The notes: generated by a model from the letters alone, not told the origin. Counted from the stretch's first letter, positions 37,431-46,962 are shown. The stretch is DNA of 64,000 nt from Desulfopila sp. IMCC35006 (GCF_005116645.1 NZ_SWCM01000003.1:62001-126000); one strand, 5' to 3'. Translations and numbers: made by a program.

Positions 37431-38537
37431 ATGGGTCGAAAACATCTAGCTCTCACCAACAATATTGATCACCTCTCCATCCTTGATGAAAACGGCATAC
37501 TCGATCTCGAGCTGGAGCCTGAGATAACCAACGAAGCACACCTGAAAATGCTCCATGCCATGCTGCTTGGACGAAGATTCGACGAGCGGATGCTCGATCT
37601 GCAGCGCCAGGGTCGAATCGGCACCTTCCCCCCTATCAAAGGCCAGGAAGCGGCCCAGATAGGAACCGTGGCACTGCTTCGCGACAGCGACTGGCTGGTG
37701 CCTGCCTTTCGGGAAACCGCCGCGGAAATCATGCGCGGCAGATCGATGGAAAGCGTCCTGCTCTACTACAACGGTTACAACGAAGGTACCATAATTGCCG
37801 AAAAGCAGCGGGATATGCCGATGTCGGTGCCGGTGGCCTCCCAGATCCTCCATGCGGTCGGCCTTGGTCTCGCGGCGCAATACCGGAAGACCGAAGAGGT
37901 TGTGATGACCTTTTTTGGCGACGGCGCCACCTCCGAGGGTGATTTCCACGAGGGGCTGAACTGCGCTGCGGTCTATCAGGCCCCGGTAATCTTTGTCTGC
38001 CAGAATAACCAGTGGGCGATTTCTGTCCCCCTGGCCAGACAGACCCATTCCGAAACACTTGCCCAAAAGGCCCTTGCCTACGGGATGCCGGGCATCCAGA
38101 TTGACGGCAACGATATCCTGGCGGTTCATGCGGCGACCGCAGAAGCGGTTGACCGGGCCAGGTCCGGCGGCGGTCCGACGTTTATCGAATGTGTCACCTA
38201 TCGGGTCATGATGCATACCACCGCCGACGATCCCAGGAAGTATCGATCGGAAGAGGAAGTCGAAGCCTGGAAGAAAAAAGACCCTCTGCTTCGCTATCAA
38301 CAGTACCTGCTGACAAAAGATATCGTCGCCCAGAACGATCTTGACGCTCTTGAGGCAGAAATCAAACAACAGATCCAGACCGCCATCGACCGGGCGGAAG
38401 AGCAGATGCAGAAGCTTGGCGAACCGCTGGCAATGTTCGACCATCTCTACGCAGAATTGCCGGCGTCTCTTGCAAAACAGAGAGCGGAACTGGCCCACGA
38501 ACTGGACGACATCGACAGGGAGGTTGACCATGGCTAA
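37431..38537 (+). CDS. pdhA: Pyruvate/2-oxoacid dehydrogenase E1 component, alpha subunit
   Basis: A 368-residue E1alpha of the thiamine-diphosphate 2-oxoacid dehydrogenases. The ThDP motif starts FFGDGATSEGDFHEGLN (GDG at 163-165) and ends with FVCQNNQWAIS. The phosphorylation-loop region YRVMMHTTADDPRKYRSEEE matches the pyruvate/branched-chain alpha subunits. It is first in a four-gene operon encoding a whole complex; the E1beta gene overlaps it by 8 bp. Pyruvate is the likeliest substrate, but branched-chain keto acids cannot be excluded from sequence alone. Confidence 0.93.
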   Translation: MGRKHLALTNNIDHLSILDENGILDLELEPEITNEAHLKMLHAMLLGRRFDERMLDLQRQGRIGTFPPIKGQEAAQIGTVALLRDSDWLVPAFRETAAEIMRGRSMESVLLYYNGYNEGTIIAEKQRDMPMSVPVASQILHAVGLGLAAQYRKTEEVVMTFFGDGATSEGDFHEGLNCAAVYQAPVIFVCQNNQWAISVPLARQTHSETLAQKALAYGMPGIQIDGNDILAVHAATAEAVDRARSGGGPTFIECVTYRVMMHTTADDPRKYRSEEEVEAWKKKDPLLRYQQYLLTKDIVAQNDLDALEAEIKQQIQTAIDRAEEQMQKLGEPLAMFDHLYAELPASLAKQRAELAHELDDIDREVDHG

Positions 38538-39516
38538 GATGACAATGGTTGAGGCTCTTAATCTGGCCCTGCGGCAGGAAATGGCCAAAGATGATTCGAT
38601 ACTCCTGCTCGGGCAGGATATCGGTCGTGACGGCGGCGTCTTCAGAGTGACCGACCACCTGCTAGACGAGTTCGGCAGTGAGCGGGTCATCGATACGCCG
38701 CTGGCCGAAGCGGCCATTGTCGGCATGTCGGTGGGCATGGCGGTCTACGGCCTGAAACCGGTCTGCGAAATTCAATTTTCCGGTTTTTCCTACCAGAACT
38801 TTCATCAACTGGAAAACCACGCCGCCCGCATGCGCTGGCGAACGCAAGGCAGACTCTCCGTGCCGATGGTCATGCGCGCCCCGTACGGCGGCGGTGTCCG
38901 GGCACTGGAACACCATTCGGAAAGCCGTGAAGCGTACTGGGCGCACACCCCCGGCTTGAAAATGGTCATCCCTTCCGGGCCGCGCAGCGCGAGAGCCCTG
39001 CTGGTCAGTGCCATCCGCGATCCCGATCCGGTTATCTTTTATGAAGCAAAGGCCCTATACCGCGCCTTTCGCGAAGAAGTCCCGGAGGAGGAAGAAACTC
39101 TGCCCATCGGCAAGGCACATATAGCCCGTGCGGGCGACGATCTGACCATTATCGCCTATGGCGCCATGCTCCGTCCGGTTCTTGAAGCTGCCGAGGAACT
39201 CCAGCAAACGGAAGGGATTGCGGCGGAAGTCATTGACCTTCTCACCCTTTCTCCGTTGGACGAAAGCGTGATGGTCGAATCGGTGAAAAAAACCGGCCGG
39301 GCGGTGGTCGTCCATGAGGCGCCCCGCAGTTTCGGCCCGGGCGCGGAAATCGTCACAAGGCTCATGGAAAGCGCTTTCTACTATCTGGAAGCTCCAATAG
39401 AAAGAGTCACCGGCTTTGATATCATCATCCCCTACTTCAGCAGAGAAAAAAGTTATCTGCCCAGCGTAAAGAGAATCAAGGCAGCTGCGCGCAAGACTTT
39501 CAATACATCAATATAG
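38530..39516 (+). CDS. pdhB: Pyruvate/2-oxoacid dehydrogenase E1 component, beta subunit
   Basis: A 328-residue transketolase-like beta subunit: MVEALNLALRQEMAKDDSILLLGQDIG, DTPLAEAAIVGMSVGMA, RAPYGGGVRALEHHSES, and C-terminal EVIDLLTLSPLDE and VHEAPRSFGPGAEI. ATG 38530 is chosen because CAGGGAGG lies a few bases upstream and the N-terminus matches the family; a frame open further upstream overlaps pdhA and is not real coding. It forms the alpha2beta2 heterotetramer with the preceding gene product. Confidence 0.94.
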   Translation: MAKMTMVEALNLALRQEMAKDDSILLLGQDIGRDGGVFRVTDHLLDEFGSERVIDTPLAEAAIVGMSVGMAVYGLKPVCEIQFSGFSYQNFHQLENHAARMRWRTQGRLSVPMVMRAPYGGGVRALEHHSESREAYWAHTPGLKMVIPSGPRSARALLVSAIRDPDPVIFYEAKALYRAFREEVPEEEETLPIGKAHIARAGDDLTIIAYGAMLRPVLEAAEELQQTEGIAAEVIDLLTLSPLDESVMVESVKKTGRAVVVHEAPRSFGPGAEIVTRLMESAFYYLEAPIERVTGFDIIIPYFSREKSYLPSVKRIKAAARKTFNTSI

Positions 39517-39535
39517 AACGTAATACGGAGCAACT

Positions 39536-40849
39536 ATGACCACGTCTTTTCGGTTACCGGATCTCGGGGAAGGGGTGCATGAAGCAGAAATACTCGCTCT
39601 GCCTGTGACCATCGGCCAGGCTGTCGCGGAAGGTGACGTTATTATGGAGATCGAGACCGACAAGGCCGCGGTGGAGATCCCCTCTCCCTATACCGGAACG
39701 GTGCAGGAAATCATGGTAAAGGTCGGTGATATGGCCGTAGTCGGCGATGTGCTGATAACCTTTGCCACCGATACGGTCCAGGATACGGCGCCGCCACCAG
39801 GTGACGGATCGCCACATCAAAAGAAGAAAGAAGCAAAACCCGCCGACCAGCAGCCAGCGGCCCAGGAACGAAAACGAAGCCCGGTCCCGGCCTCACCTTC
39901 CACCAGAAGACTGGCACGAGAACTGGATGTCGATCTGTATGCGGTGACACCTACCGGCACCGGTGGTATTGTCACCAAAGAAGATGTTGAAGCCTACGCC
40001 AAAAAGAAACCGGCTCTTGATGCAACCGGCACAGTACCCGAGCCTCCGGCACCGGCAGAACCAACACCTGCTGAAGCCGCGCCCCCTTTGCCAGCCGGGC
40101 GGACGACCCTGCCGGACTTCAGCAGATGGGGAAAAATAGAACGGCGGCCATTTCGATCGATCAGACGGGCCACGGCGGCCCAGATGACCAGTTCCTGGAC
40201 CCAGATTCCCCATGTTCACTGCCAGGACGATGTCGATATCACCAAGCTGGAAGCCTTCCGGCAAAAACACAAGAGCGAAATCGAGGCCGCCGGTGGCAGG
40301 CTGACCATGACCCTCTTTGCCATCAAAGCGGTTGCCACCGCCCTGAAAAATTACCCTTATTTCAATGCCAGTCTTGACCTGCAGTCACAGGAAATCATTA
40401 TCAAACGCTTTTTCAATATCGGGATCGCCGTGGACACCGAAAAAGGGTTGATGGTTCCGGTCATCAAAGATGTTGATCGCAAAAGCATCAAGGAGCTGGC
40501 CGTTGAGGTGCACGGCGCTATTGAAAGAGTGCGGACAGGCACCCATAGTCGGGAAGAGATGCAGGGCGGCACCTTCACCATCACCAATGCCGGCGCCCTC
40601 GGCGGCAGTCATTTCTCTGCTATTATCAATCATCCGGAGGTGGCCATCCTCGGACTGGGGCAGGGGCGAATGCAGCCGGCAGTCGTCACCGATGAGCGCG
40701 GCAGGCACGAGATCGTCCCCCGGCTGATTATGCCGATCGTCCTTTGTTTCGACCATCGGGTCGTCGATGGTGCCGACGCAGTACGTTTTCTGCGGCTGGT
40801 GATCGATGCGCTGGAAGATCCCGACGAACTGCTCATGACCATGATATAA
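39536..40849 (+). CDS. pdhC: Dihydrolipoamide acyltransferase E2 of the 2-oxoacid dehydrogenase complex
   Basis: The 437-residue E2 has one N-terminal lipoyl domain with lipoate attachment at K43 (ETDKAAVEIPSP). A charged/Pro-Ala linker follows, then an E1/E3-binding domain (STRRLARELDVDLYAVTPTG...VTKEDVEAYA, ~118-155), a second Pro-Ala linker, and the catalytic domain from ~205. The catalytic domain ends with the active-site CFDHRVVDGADAVRFL. It transfers acyl groups to CoA. It lies 19 bp after pdhB and 13 bp before the E3 gene. Confidence 0.95.
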   Translation: MTTSFRLPDLGEGVHEAEILALPVTIGQAVAEGDVIMEIETDKAAVEIPSPYTGTVQEIMVKVGDMAVVGDVLITFATDTVQDTAPPPGDGSPHQKKKEAKPADQQPAAQERKRSPVPASPSTRRLARELDVDLYAVTPTGTGGIVTKEDVEAYAKKKPALDATGTVPEPPAPAEPTPAEAAPPLPAGRTTLPDFSRWGKIERRPFRSIRRATAAQMTSSWTQIPHVHCQDDVDITKLEAFRQKHKSEIEAAGGRLTMTLFAIKAVATALKNYPYFNASLDLQSQEIIIKRFFNIGIAVDTEKGLMVPVIKDVDRKSIKELAVEVHGAIERVRTGTHSREEMQGGTFTITNAGALGGSHFSAIINHPEVAILGLGQGRMQPAVVTDERGRHEIVPRLIMPIVLCFDHRVVDGADAVRFLRLVIDALEDPDELLMTMI

Positions 40850-40862
40850 ACCAGGTGCGGCT

Positions 40863-42287
40863 ATGGTAATGGGCGATATGCAGATGAGTACCGACCTGCT
40901 GGTCATCGGTGGGGGACCCGGCGGCTATGGGGCCGCATTTCGCGCGGCCGACCTCGGCCTCGATGTGATCATGGTCGATCCCCTTCCTCGTCCGGGCGGG
41001 CTTTGCCTGCATAAAGGCTGTATCCCCTCAAAGACTTTCCTGCATGTGACCGAGCTGATTATCGATGCCGCCCGGGCGGAGAAAATGGGCATCGGTTTTG
41101 GCCGACCGAAAATCGATCTCGCCGCCATGCGGGCCTGGAAAGAACAGGTAATTGATTCGATAGCAAATAGTCTGATTACCCTTGCCAAGCAGCGTGGAGT
41201 CCTGCTTGTCCAGGGTACGGCCCGGTTCGAAAGCTCAACCAGCGTACGGATTTCGGGGGCGGATATAAGCGGCGTCCGATTCAAGCATTGCATTATTGCT
41301 ACCGGCTCCAGGCCGCTTGAGCTGTCGGGAACACCACGCATTGCCGGGGGCCGGATCATGGATTCCGCTGCCGCCCTCACCCTCCCTGATATTCCGAAAA
41401 ATCTGCTGGTGGTGGGCGGCGGATATGTCGGCCTGGAACTTGGTTCCATCTATGCCGCACTCGGCTGCCAGGTCACCTTGCTGGAACGCGAAAACCGATT
41501 ACTCGCCCAGGTCGACGCCGACCTGGTGCAGCCCGTGCAAGAGAGATTGTCCAGCCTGTTTGCCGATATCCGCTTTGGGGTGCAGGTGGACGCGCTGGAA
41601 GAACAAAGTCATGGGGTGACTGTCAGCTTGCCCCGGGACGGAAAAATCGAGCAGCACCAATTTGACCGGGCCCTCCTGGCCATCGGTCGAATTCCCAACA
41701 GCGGCGAGCTCGGCCTGGAGCAGACAGAGGTCCAGATCGACAGCCGCGGCTTTATCCAAATCGATGCGCAGCAGCAGACCACCGATGCCCGCATCTTCGC
41801 CGTCGGGGATGTGGTCGGAGGCGTAATGCTCGCCCATAAAGCAACCCGAGAAGGCAGAATAGCAGCCGAGGTGATCGCTGGCCAAAAATCCGGATTTGAC
41901 GCCCGCGCTCTGCCGGCGGTGGTTTATACCGACCCACAGATCAGCTGGTGTGGCCTCACCGAACAGCAGGCAACTGCTGAGAACACGCCTTATGCCGTCC
42001 GCAAATTTCCATGGAAATACTCCAGCAGGGCCCAGACCATGGGCATAACCGACGGCTTCACCAAGCTATTGACCGATCCGCAAACCGGCCGTATCCTCGG
42101 TGCCGGCATTGCCGGCCGCAATGCCGAAAGCCTGATCAGTGAAGCAGCCCTGGCCATTGAGATGGGCGCACTGGCTGAAGATCTCGCACTCACCATCCAT
42201 CCGCACCCGACTTTGTCGGAGACCGAAGCGGAGGCCGCAGAAATATTTCAAGGCAGCCCGACCCATATGCTGCCATCAAGGAAATAA
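40863..42287 (+). CDS. lpdA: Dihydrolipoamide dehydrogenase (E3)
   Basis: A 474-residue flavoprotein disulfide reductase. FAD motif LLVIGGGPGGYGAA, redox disulfide GLCLHKGCIPSKT (C48, C53), NAD motif LLVVGGGYVGLELG, IFAVGDVVGGVMLAHKA and the C-terminal HPHPTLSE His-Glu dyad are all intact. It reoxidises the lipoyl groups of the E2 made next door. The first residues MVMGDMQMST precede the usual start, so ATG 40881 or 40887 could also be used. Confidence 0.95.
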   Translation: MVMGDMQMSTDLLVIGGGPGGYGAAFRAADLGLDVIMVDPLPRPGGLCLHKGCIPSKTFLHVTELIIDAARAEKMGIGFGRPKIDLAAMRAWKEQVIDSIANSLITLAKQRGVLLVQGTARFESSTSVRISGADISGVRFKHCIIATGSRPLELSGTPRIAGGRIMDSAAALTLPDIPKNLLVVGGGYVGLELGSIYAALGCQVTLLERENRLLAQVDADLVQPVQERLSSLFADIRFGVQVDALEEQSHGVTVSLPRDGKIEQHQFDRALLAIGRIPNSGELGLEQTEVQIDSRGFIQIDAQQQTTDARIFAVGDVVGGVMLAHKATREGRIAAEVIAGQKSGFDARALPAVVYTDPQISWCGLTEQQATAENTPYAVRKFPWKYSSRAQTMGITDGFTKLLTDPQTGRILGAGIAGRNAESLISEAALAIEMGALAEDLALTIHPHPTLSETEAEAAEIFQGSPTHMLPSRK

Positions 42288-42431
42288 TGGCGCTGCCGGA
42301 AGAACTGGAATTGCCATCGATTGTCCCGTGGAATATAATAAAGAATAGGCTTTTTATTTACGACGCAGCTGATCCCGAGGAGAAGCGGCAAGCACCCCCT
42401 TTTCCAGCATCGTTACATACGGAGGTTGTCT

Positions 42432-43382
42432 ATGAAAATTGTGATTGTCGGAGGTGGTGCAATAGGCAGATTGTTTGGCTATTTCCTCCTCAAAGGCAAC
42501 AATGAAATCACCCTCATCGATATTGACCAGAATACCCTGGGGGCCTTGCAGGAGAAAGGCATTGGCCTTATCGCCGATGACAACAAACATCCCGATGAGG
42601 CACAATCTTTTCCGGTAAAGGCCCTTTCCTCGGCTGACTCGCTCACTGAGGCGGATCTCGTTCTCCTTTTGGTGAAATCCCAGGACACCCTGAGCGCAGT
42701 CCAGGATGTCGCCCATCTTATCGGCGAGTCCTGTCCTCTGCTCTGTATGCAGACCGGGCTTGGCAATCTGGAAGTTGCCGCCAAAATCGTGCCCAAAGAA
42801 AATATCATCATGGGCATCACCTTTATGTCCGGTACCGCGCTGAGTGACGCACGGGTAAGACAAGGCGGTGGCCTGGCCAGGACCTATATCGGTGAATTAA
42901 ATGGCGCCTTCACCAAACGGCTGGAAAATATCAACCATGTTTTAAACCGCTGTGGCATCGAGACGCAAATGGTCAAGCGGATAATCGGCCGACTCTGGTG
43001 CAAGGTTATCACCTATTCCGCCATCAACCCGGTCTCGGCCATTCTTCAGGTGCCAAACGGTTCACTCACCTCGAAGATGGAATCAATCACCTTGATGAAA
43101 CGGCTCCTCGATGAAGGCCGGGAGGTAGCCAAGAGCTGCTCTATCGAACTTGTCTATCCCGACCTGTACGAACTGCTCTTTGATGCATGCGAAAAAAGCG
43201 CCAACAATCTTTCTTCCATGCTGCAGGATATCCTGAATGAAGTGCCCACCGAGATCGACGCCCAGAACGGGGCGATCTGCCGGTATGCTGAAGAAAACGG
43301 AGTGAAGGTGCCCACCCACCAGACCATGGTGGAGCTGATTAAACTGCTCGAATGCTGGAAACCGGGAGTCGAGCAACAATGA
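42432..43382 (+). CDS. Ketopantoate reductase-like (PanE/ApbA family) dehydrogenase
   Basis: The 316-residue protein starts with the NADP-binding KIVIVGGGAIGRLFG and contains LVKSQDT, the TGLGN block, the catalytic-region Lys in RLWCKVITYSAINPVSAI and a C-terminal helical domain. These fit 2-dehydropantoate 2-reductase. The family includes reductases of other 2-keto acids, so pantoate (CoA) synthesis is probable, not certain. ATG 42432 follows GGAGG by 6 nt. It is 145 bp after lpdA. Confidence 0.82.
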   Translation: MKIVIVGGGAIGRLFGYFLLKGNNEITLIDIDQNTLGALQEKGIGLIADDNKHPDEAQSFPVKALSSADSLTEADLVLLLVKSQDTLSAVQDVAHLIGESCPLLCMQTGLGNLEVAAKIVPKENIIMGITFMSGTALSDARVRQGGGLARTYIGELNGAFTKRLENINHVLNRCGIETQMVKRIIGRLWCKVITYSAINPVSAILQVPNGSLTSKMESITLMKRLLDEGREVAKSCSIELVYPDLYELLFDACEKSANNLSSMLQDILNEVPTEIDAQNGAICRYAEENGVKVPTHQTMVELIKLLECWKPGVEQQ

Positions 43383-43433
43383 CAGCACGCTGAAAAGCAA
43401 CGCCTGGTAACTTCAAAATGGGGAGGGGATGCT

Positions 43434-43889
43434 ATGGCCGATTGGCACAATATTCTCATCGCGGTGGACGAGATGGATTCGTCACTCCGCGCAGTCAGGT
43501 ATGTCGCACAGATTGCCAGAGACGTGAAAGCAGCGACAATTTGTCTCCTGCACGTCTATCCCGAACCGCCGCCGGATTATCACACAAAGGGCGGTATACT
43601 GGAAGAATACCAGGCCCAGCGTATAGTCAGGGCCGAACGTATCTTTGCCAGATGCCTGGAAATTCTGATTGCTGCCGACATTACCAGGGAGGCAGTCTAT
43701 TGTACGACCCATATGGCAGAAGGCAAAACCATCAGCGACACCGTCCTCGAAGCACAGCGTAAAGGACAATTCGGCACGGTAGTCACCGGCAAACGGGGCG
43801 TTTCCAAAGCCGAAGAGTTCCTGTTCGGCTCAATCTCCAATGCTCTTGCCAGACGATGCAATGATTTCACCACCTGGATAGTGGGGTGA
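43434..43889 (+). CDS. Universal stress protein (UspA family)
   Basis: A 151-residue single Usp domain: NILIAVDEMDSSLRAVRYV at the N-terminus and VVTGKRGVSKAEEFLFGSISNALARRC near the end. The latter is the ATP-binding G-x2-G-x9-G-S/T-like segment in a slightly altered form. The family binds ATP or AMP under stress. The kinase-like gene begins 3 bp after its stop, so the two are probably co-translated. Confidence 0.88.
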   Translation: MADWHNILIAVDEMDSSLRAVRYVAQIARDVKAATICLLHVYPEPPPDYHTKGGILEEYQAQRIVRAERIFARCLEILIAADITREAVYCTTHMAEGKTISDTVLEAQRKGQFGTVVTGKRGVSKAEEFLFGSISNALARRCNDFTTWIVG

Positions 43890-43892
43890 GCC

Positions 43893-44879
43893 ATGGTCGA
43901 CTGGAATAAATTCCCTCCCCGTATCCTGCCCCTGCTCAAGAACCATAATGTCATGAAACACCAGCGTCGCCAGCCGACGATATTTGGCGATACGAGCGAC
44001 TTTACCCGGATAGATTATGGCGATATCATCCACGTAGACAACAGGTATTTCCTGGTGGTGGGCTATACCAAAGAGGGTCGATTCGGCATTGAAGAGCAAC
44101 CGAAGCAATGGGTACCAAAGGTTTACGATCTGGAATCAGGGGAGAGGAAAATTCTCAAGCTGGTCTTCCACGAAAATTTTACCCTGACCCTTGGCCCCTT
44201 TAAGGTAACCTGCTATCGCCGACCGGAAAAAGAAGGTCGAGTGCTCGATCTGGTGCATGGTAATTTAATGTTTATGCAGGGCTACTCGGTTCTTGACGAG
44301 GCCGGCAATCTGGTCCGGATACTGGATATTATCCAGGGAACCCGGCTGGACACGGCAATTAGCCGGATAGACTGTGATCATGATACGTATATGGCAAGCT
44401 GTGCAGAGGATTTCCTACGCCGCTTCCTCAGGTCGGTGGAGGCGATTATCCTGCTCCACAGCCATGGGTTCAAACACGGCGATATAAGAAGAGACCACAT
44501 CCTCATCGACCAGCATGACGGACATTTTCGTTGGATAGATTTCGATTATGATTTTTATCTTCCCGAGCGCCCCTTCGCCCTCGACCTGATCGGTCTTGGC
44601 AATATTCTGCTGTATATCCTCGGTCGGAGAAACTTTCGGCCGACCGACGTCCTGAACAATCCAGAAATGGGCGAAAAAGTTTTAGCAACCCTGAATACCG
44701 ACGATCTCTCACTGATGTCAAGAGACAGGGTTTTCAATCTGCAAAAAATTTATCCCCGGCTGCCGAAATGTTTCAACGACATTCTCCTCCACTACAGCGC
44801 CGGCACAAGCGTCATGTATGATACGGTCACCGAGTTTTACGATGATCTGGCGGCAAGTATCGAGCAGGTCTACGGTTGA
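43893..44879 (+). CDS. Atypical protein-kinase-fold protein
   Basis: A 328-residue product whose C-terminal two thirds resemble a kinase fold. A candidate ATP Lys is K89 (RKILKLVF). The catalytic-loop-like HGFKHGDIRRDHILID has D197 and His202 where canonical kinases have Asn. WIDFDYDF stands where DFG is expected. There is no Gly-rich loop that I can recognise. It could be an active small-molecule or protein kinase (as in APH/Lps-kinase families) or a pseudokinase. It is coupled to the preceding UspA gene, suggesting a stress-sensing pair. Confidence 0.65.
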   Translation: MVDWNKFPPRILPLLKNHNVMKHQRRQPTIFGDTSDFTRIDYGDIIHVDNRYFLVVGYTKEGRFGIEEQPKQWVPKVYDLESGERKILKLVFHENFTLTLGPFKVTCYRRPEKEGRVLDLVHGNLMFMQGYSVLDEAGNLVRILDIIQGTRLDTAISRIDCDHDTYMASCAEDFLRRFLRSVEAIILLHSHGFKHGDIRRDHILIDQHDGHFRWIDFDYDFYLPERPFALDLIGLGNILLYILGRRNFRPTDVLNNPEMGEKVLATLNTDDLSLMSRDRVFNLQKIYPRLPKCFNDILLHYSAGTSVMYDTVTEFYDDLAASIEQVYG

Positions 44880-45003
44880 GCGCAGCAGACAGATAGCCTG
44901 TCGACAAATCAGTATTACAGAGCTATAGTTGTCAGTGGACTAGGTGTTTAACAGACGAACAGCTTTTCACTGATCCGCAGGTTTCAGCAGAGAGGGGGGT
45001 TAC

Positions 45004-45513
45004 ATGAATTCACATGAGATCTTGGCAACGGCCTTGCAATACGAAGAAAAAATCAGAGACTTTTACCGTTCAGCCGAAGAAACAATCGACGACACACGGG
45101 GCAAGGGGATATTTCGCACCCTGGGCAACGACGAACAATCCCATGTCGATTTTATAGTCTACAGTCTCGAGCAGTTAAAAGCGAAGGGGACCATTGACAC
45201 CAAACAGCTGGTGTCCTCGATCCCCACCTTAAAACAGCTTGAATCGGGTATTGAGCGGCTGAAATCAGATATCCCCCATCATATGCTGGGAGATATAAAA
45301 TCGGCACTGGCCAGCGCCTTGAAACTTGAAAAAGAAACGTCGGCTTTTTATCGGGATGCCTGCAGCAAAACCGAAGGCGATATTAAACGTGTCTTTGAAA
45401 AATTACTGGATATCGAAGACCGCCACGTTGATGTCGTGCAGATCGAACTGGATCATGCCCAGCACAACGGGGTGTGGTTCAATTTCCTCGAGGTGGATCT
45501 CGAAGCCTATTGA
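45004..45513 (+). CDS. Ferritin-like/rubrerythrin-type four-helix protein
   Basis: A 169-residue helical protein with two repeats of the ferritin-like metal pattern. The first is YEEKIRDFYRSAEE...DEQSHVDFI, the second LEKETSAFYRDACSK...IEDRHVDVVQ, each giving a Glu and an E/D-x-x-H. No rubredoxin domain is present. Relatives handle iron or peroxide in anaerobes. AGAGAGGGGGG precedes the ATG. It follows the kinase-like gene by 124 bp. Confidence 0.82.
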   Translation: MNSHEILATALQYEEKIRDFYRSAEETIDDTRGKGIFRTLGNDEQSHVDFIVYSLEQLKAKGTIDTKQLVSSIPTLKQLESGIERLKSDIPHHMLGDIKSALASALKLEKETSAFYRDACSKTEGDIKRVFEKLLDIEDRHVDVVQIELDHAQHNGVWFNFLEVDLEAY

Positions 45514-45548
45514 CTTTGTGCCGGGCAAAAAAGCCGTTTTCCACAGAC

Positions 45549-46028
45549 TTACTTGAGCGTCTCCTCCCTGAGATGATCCGGCATCCGCACCGCAACCACC
45601 CGTCCTTTGGCGGTAACAGCGTTGTCGACCAACACCCTGGCAAGGACAATGGTTTTTCTCCCTTTGATCTCGCTCACTGTTGCGCGAATCTCGATGGGCG
45701 GCCCGAGCGGGGTCGGCTTCAGATAGTCAACCTGCAATGATCCGGTAACATACCTGAATGGTGGCAGCGTCCCGAGTTCGCGCCCTTCTTCCCTGTATGC
45801 AGCAGCCGCAGCGGTACCAACGCAATGGCAGTCAATCAGCGAGGCAATCAAGCCACCATAGACATAGCCGGGAAAGGCCAGGTGAAACTCCTGGGGATGA
45901 AAGGTGGCAATTGCCTCATCCCCATCCCAAAAGCTGCTGATATGCAGGCCATGGGGGTTCTTCGGGCCGCAACCGTAACAGTGGCTGAGAGACTCCGGAT
46001 AATAGTCCTGAAAAGATTTTGCAGTCAT
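45549..46028 (-). CDS. PaaI-type hotdog thioesterase
   Basis: A 159-residue hotdog protein with YGCGPKNPHGLHI near the N-terminus, FPGYVYGGLIASLIDCHCVGTA (the core helix with Asp as acid) and YLKPTPLGPPIEI. Such enzymes hydrolyse acyl- or aryl-CoA. ATG 46028 with AGGAGAAAC upstream is chosen; the frame opens 138 bp further but that part is not family-like. It is 25 bp downstream of the PfkB gene on the same strand, so likely co-transcribed. Confidence 0.86.
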   Translation of the reverse strand: MTAKSFQDYYPESLSHCYGCGPKNPHGLHISSFWDGDEAIATFHPQEFHLAFPGYVYGGLIASLIDCHCVGTAAAAAYREEGRELGTLPPFRYVTGSLQVDYLKPTPLGPPIEIRATVSEIKGRKTIVLARVLVDNAVTAKGRVVAVRMPDHLREETLK

Positions 46029-46053
46029 GGTTTCTCCTGAAAAATTGAAGGTG

Positions 46054-46962
46054 CTATTCTTGATATATTGCCCCGCGCGGGAAAGATCTATTAAAAAAAT
46101 CAGGCAGATACGGCATCGCCCCCTGTTGTGAACAGACGTAGGCGGCAACCCTGTTGGCCTGTTCATTGATCTCGTCCAACGGTAATCCCTGCAGATAACC
46201 GATCACTGCTGCGGCCGTGAACGAATCGCCGGCGCCAATCGTATCTTTTACCTGGGTGACGATACCCGGATGTTCCGAATAATTATGTGAAGTGAGGAGC
46301 AGGCTGCCCTTATCGCCTCTGGAAAATATCGCCATGGCGAGATCGTATCGCGCAAGAAGCACCTGCAGCCAGTTATCACTCGGCCCCTGCAGCTTCAGCA
46401 AACCAGCGAGAACAGGCAGTTCCTCTTCGTTTAATTTCAGGATATCGGTCCGCACAAGTGAATTTTCCAGCACCAGCCTGGAATAAAAATCCTGGCGAAG
46501 ATTGACATCAAAAACCCGCACCGTTCCCGGCCTGAGGCTATCGAGAAAATCGTAGATCACCTGGCGTGAATATTCGGACCGTTGGGCCAGCGAGCCGAAA
46601 CATACCGCATCAAGGGTTTGTCGCAAAGCTGCAGCGTAGGCATTAATCAACAGATGGTCCCAGGCCAGATCGGCGGGAAAAAGATAACTGGCCTTCCCTT
46701 CTGTATCGAGTGCAACGGAAACATACCCGGTAGCATATTCGTCCGAGACGGCAATCGCCGCGGTATTGACGCCACGCTTTTGCAATTCGGCAAGGGCCTT
46801 TTCCCCGCGGGTGTCACGGCCGACGGTCGTAATGGGAATACCCTTTGCCCCAAGGGCGGTAACGTGATAGGCGAAATTGACCGGCGCACCACCTATTACT
46901 TCGGCGTCCGGCAACACGTCCCAGAGAAGTTCGCCGATACCCGCTATGGTAAAGTTTTTCAT
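46054..46962 (-). CDS. PfkB-family sugar kinase (fructokinase-like)
   Basis: A 302-residue ribokinase-fold kinase. GELLWDVLPDAEVIGGAPVNFAYH is the fructokinase-type N-terminal signature and VKDTIGAGDSFTAA is the PfkB motif with the catalytic Asp. VFDVNLRQDF and ILKLNEEEL are also family blocks. Fructose is the likely substrate from the N-terminal GGAPxNxA pattern; other hexoses are possible. It precedes the PaaI gene. Confidence 0.88.
   Translation of the reverse strand: MKNFTIAGIGELLWDVLPDAEVIGGAPVNFAYHVTALGAKGIPITTVGRDTRGEKALAELQKRGVNTAAIAVSDEYATGYVSVALDTEGKASYLFPADLAWDHLLINAYAAALRQTLDAVCFGSLAQRSEYSRQVIYDFLDSLRPGTVRVFDVNLRQDFYSRLVLENSLVRTDILKLNEEELPVLAGLLKLQGPSDNWLQVLLARYDLAMAIFSRGDKGSLLLTSHNYSEHPGIVTQVKDTIGAGDSFTAAAVIGYLQGLPLDEINEQANRVAAYVCSQQGAMPYLPDFFNRSFPRGAIYQE

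Noticed and set aside
38341-38529. Upstream extension of pdhB overlapping pdhA
   Set aside because: Family alignment begins at MAKMTMVEAL (38530), which has its own ribosome binding site; the extension is out-of-frame pdhA sequence.
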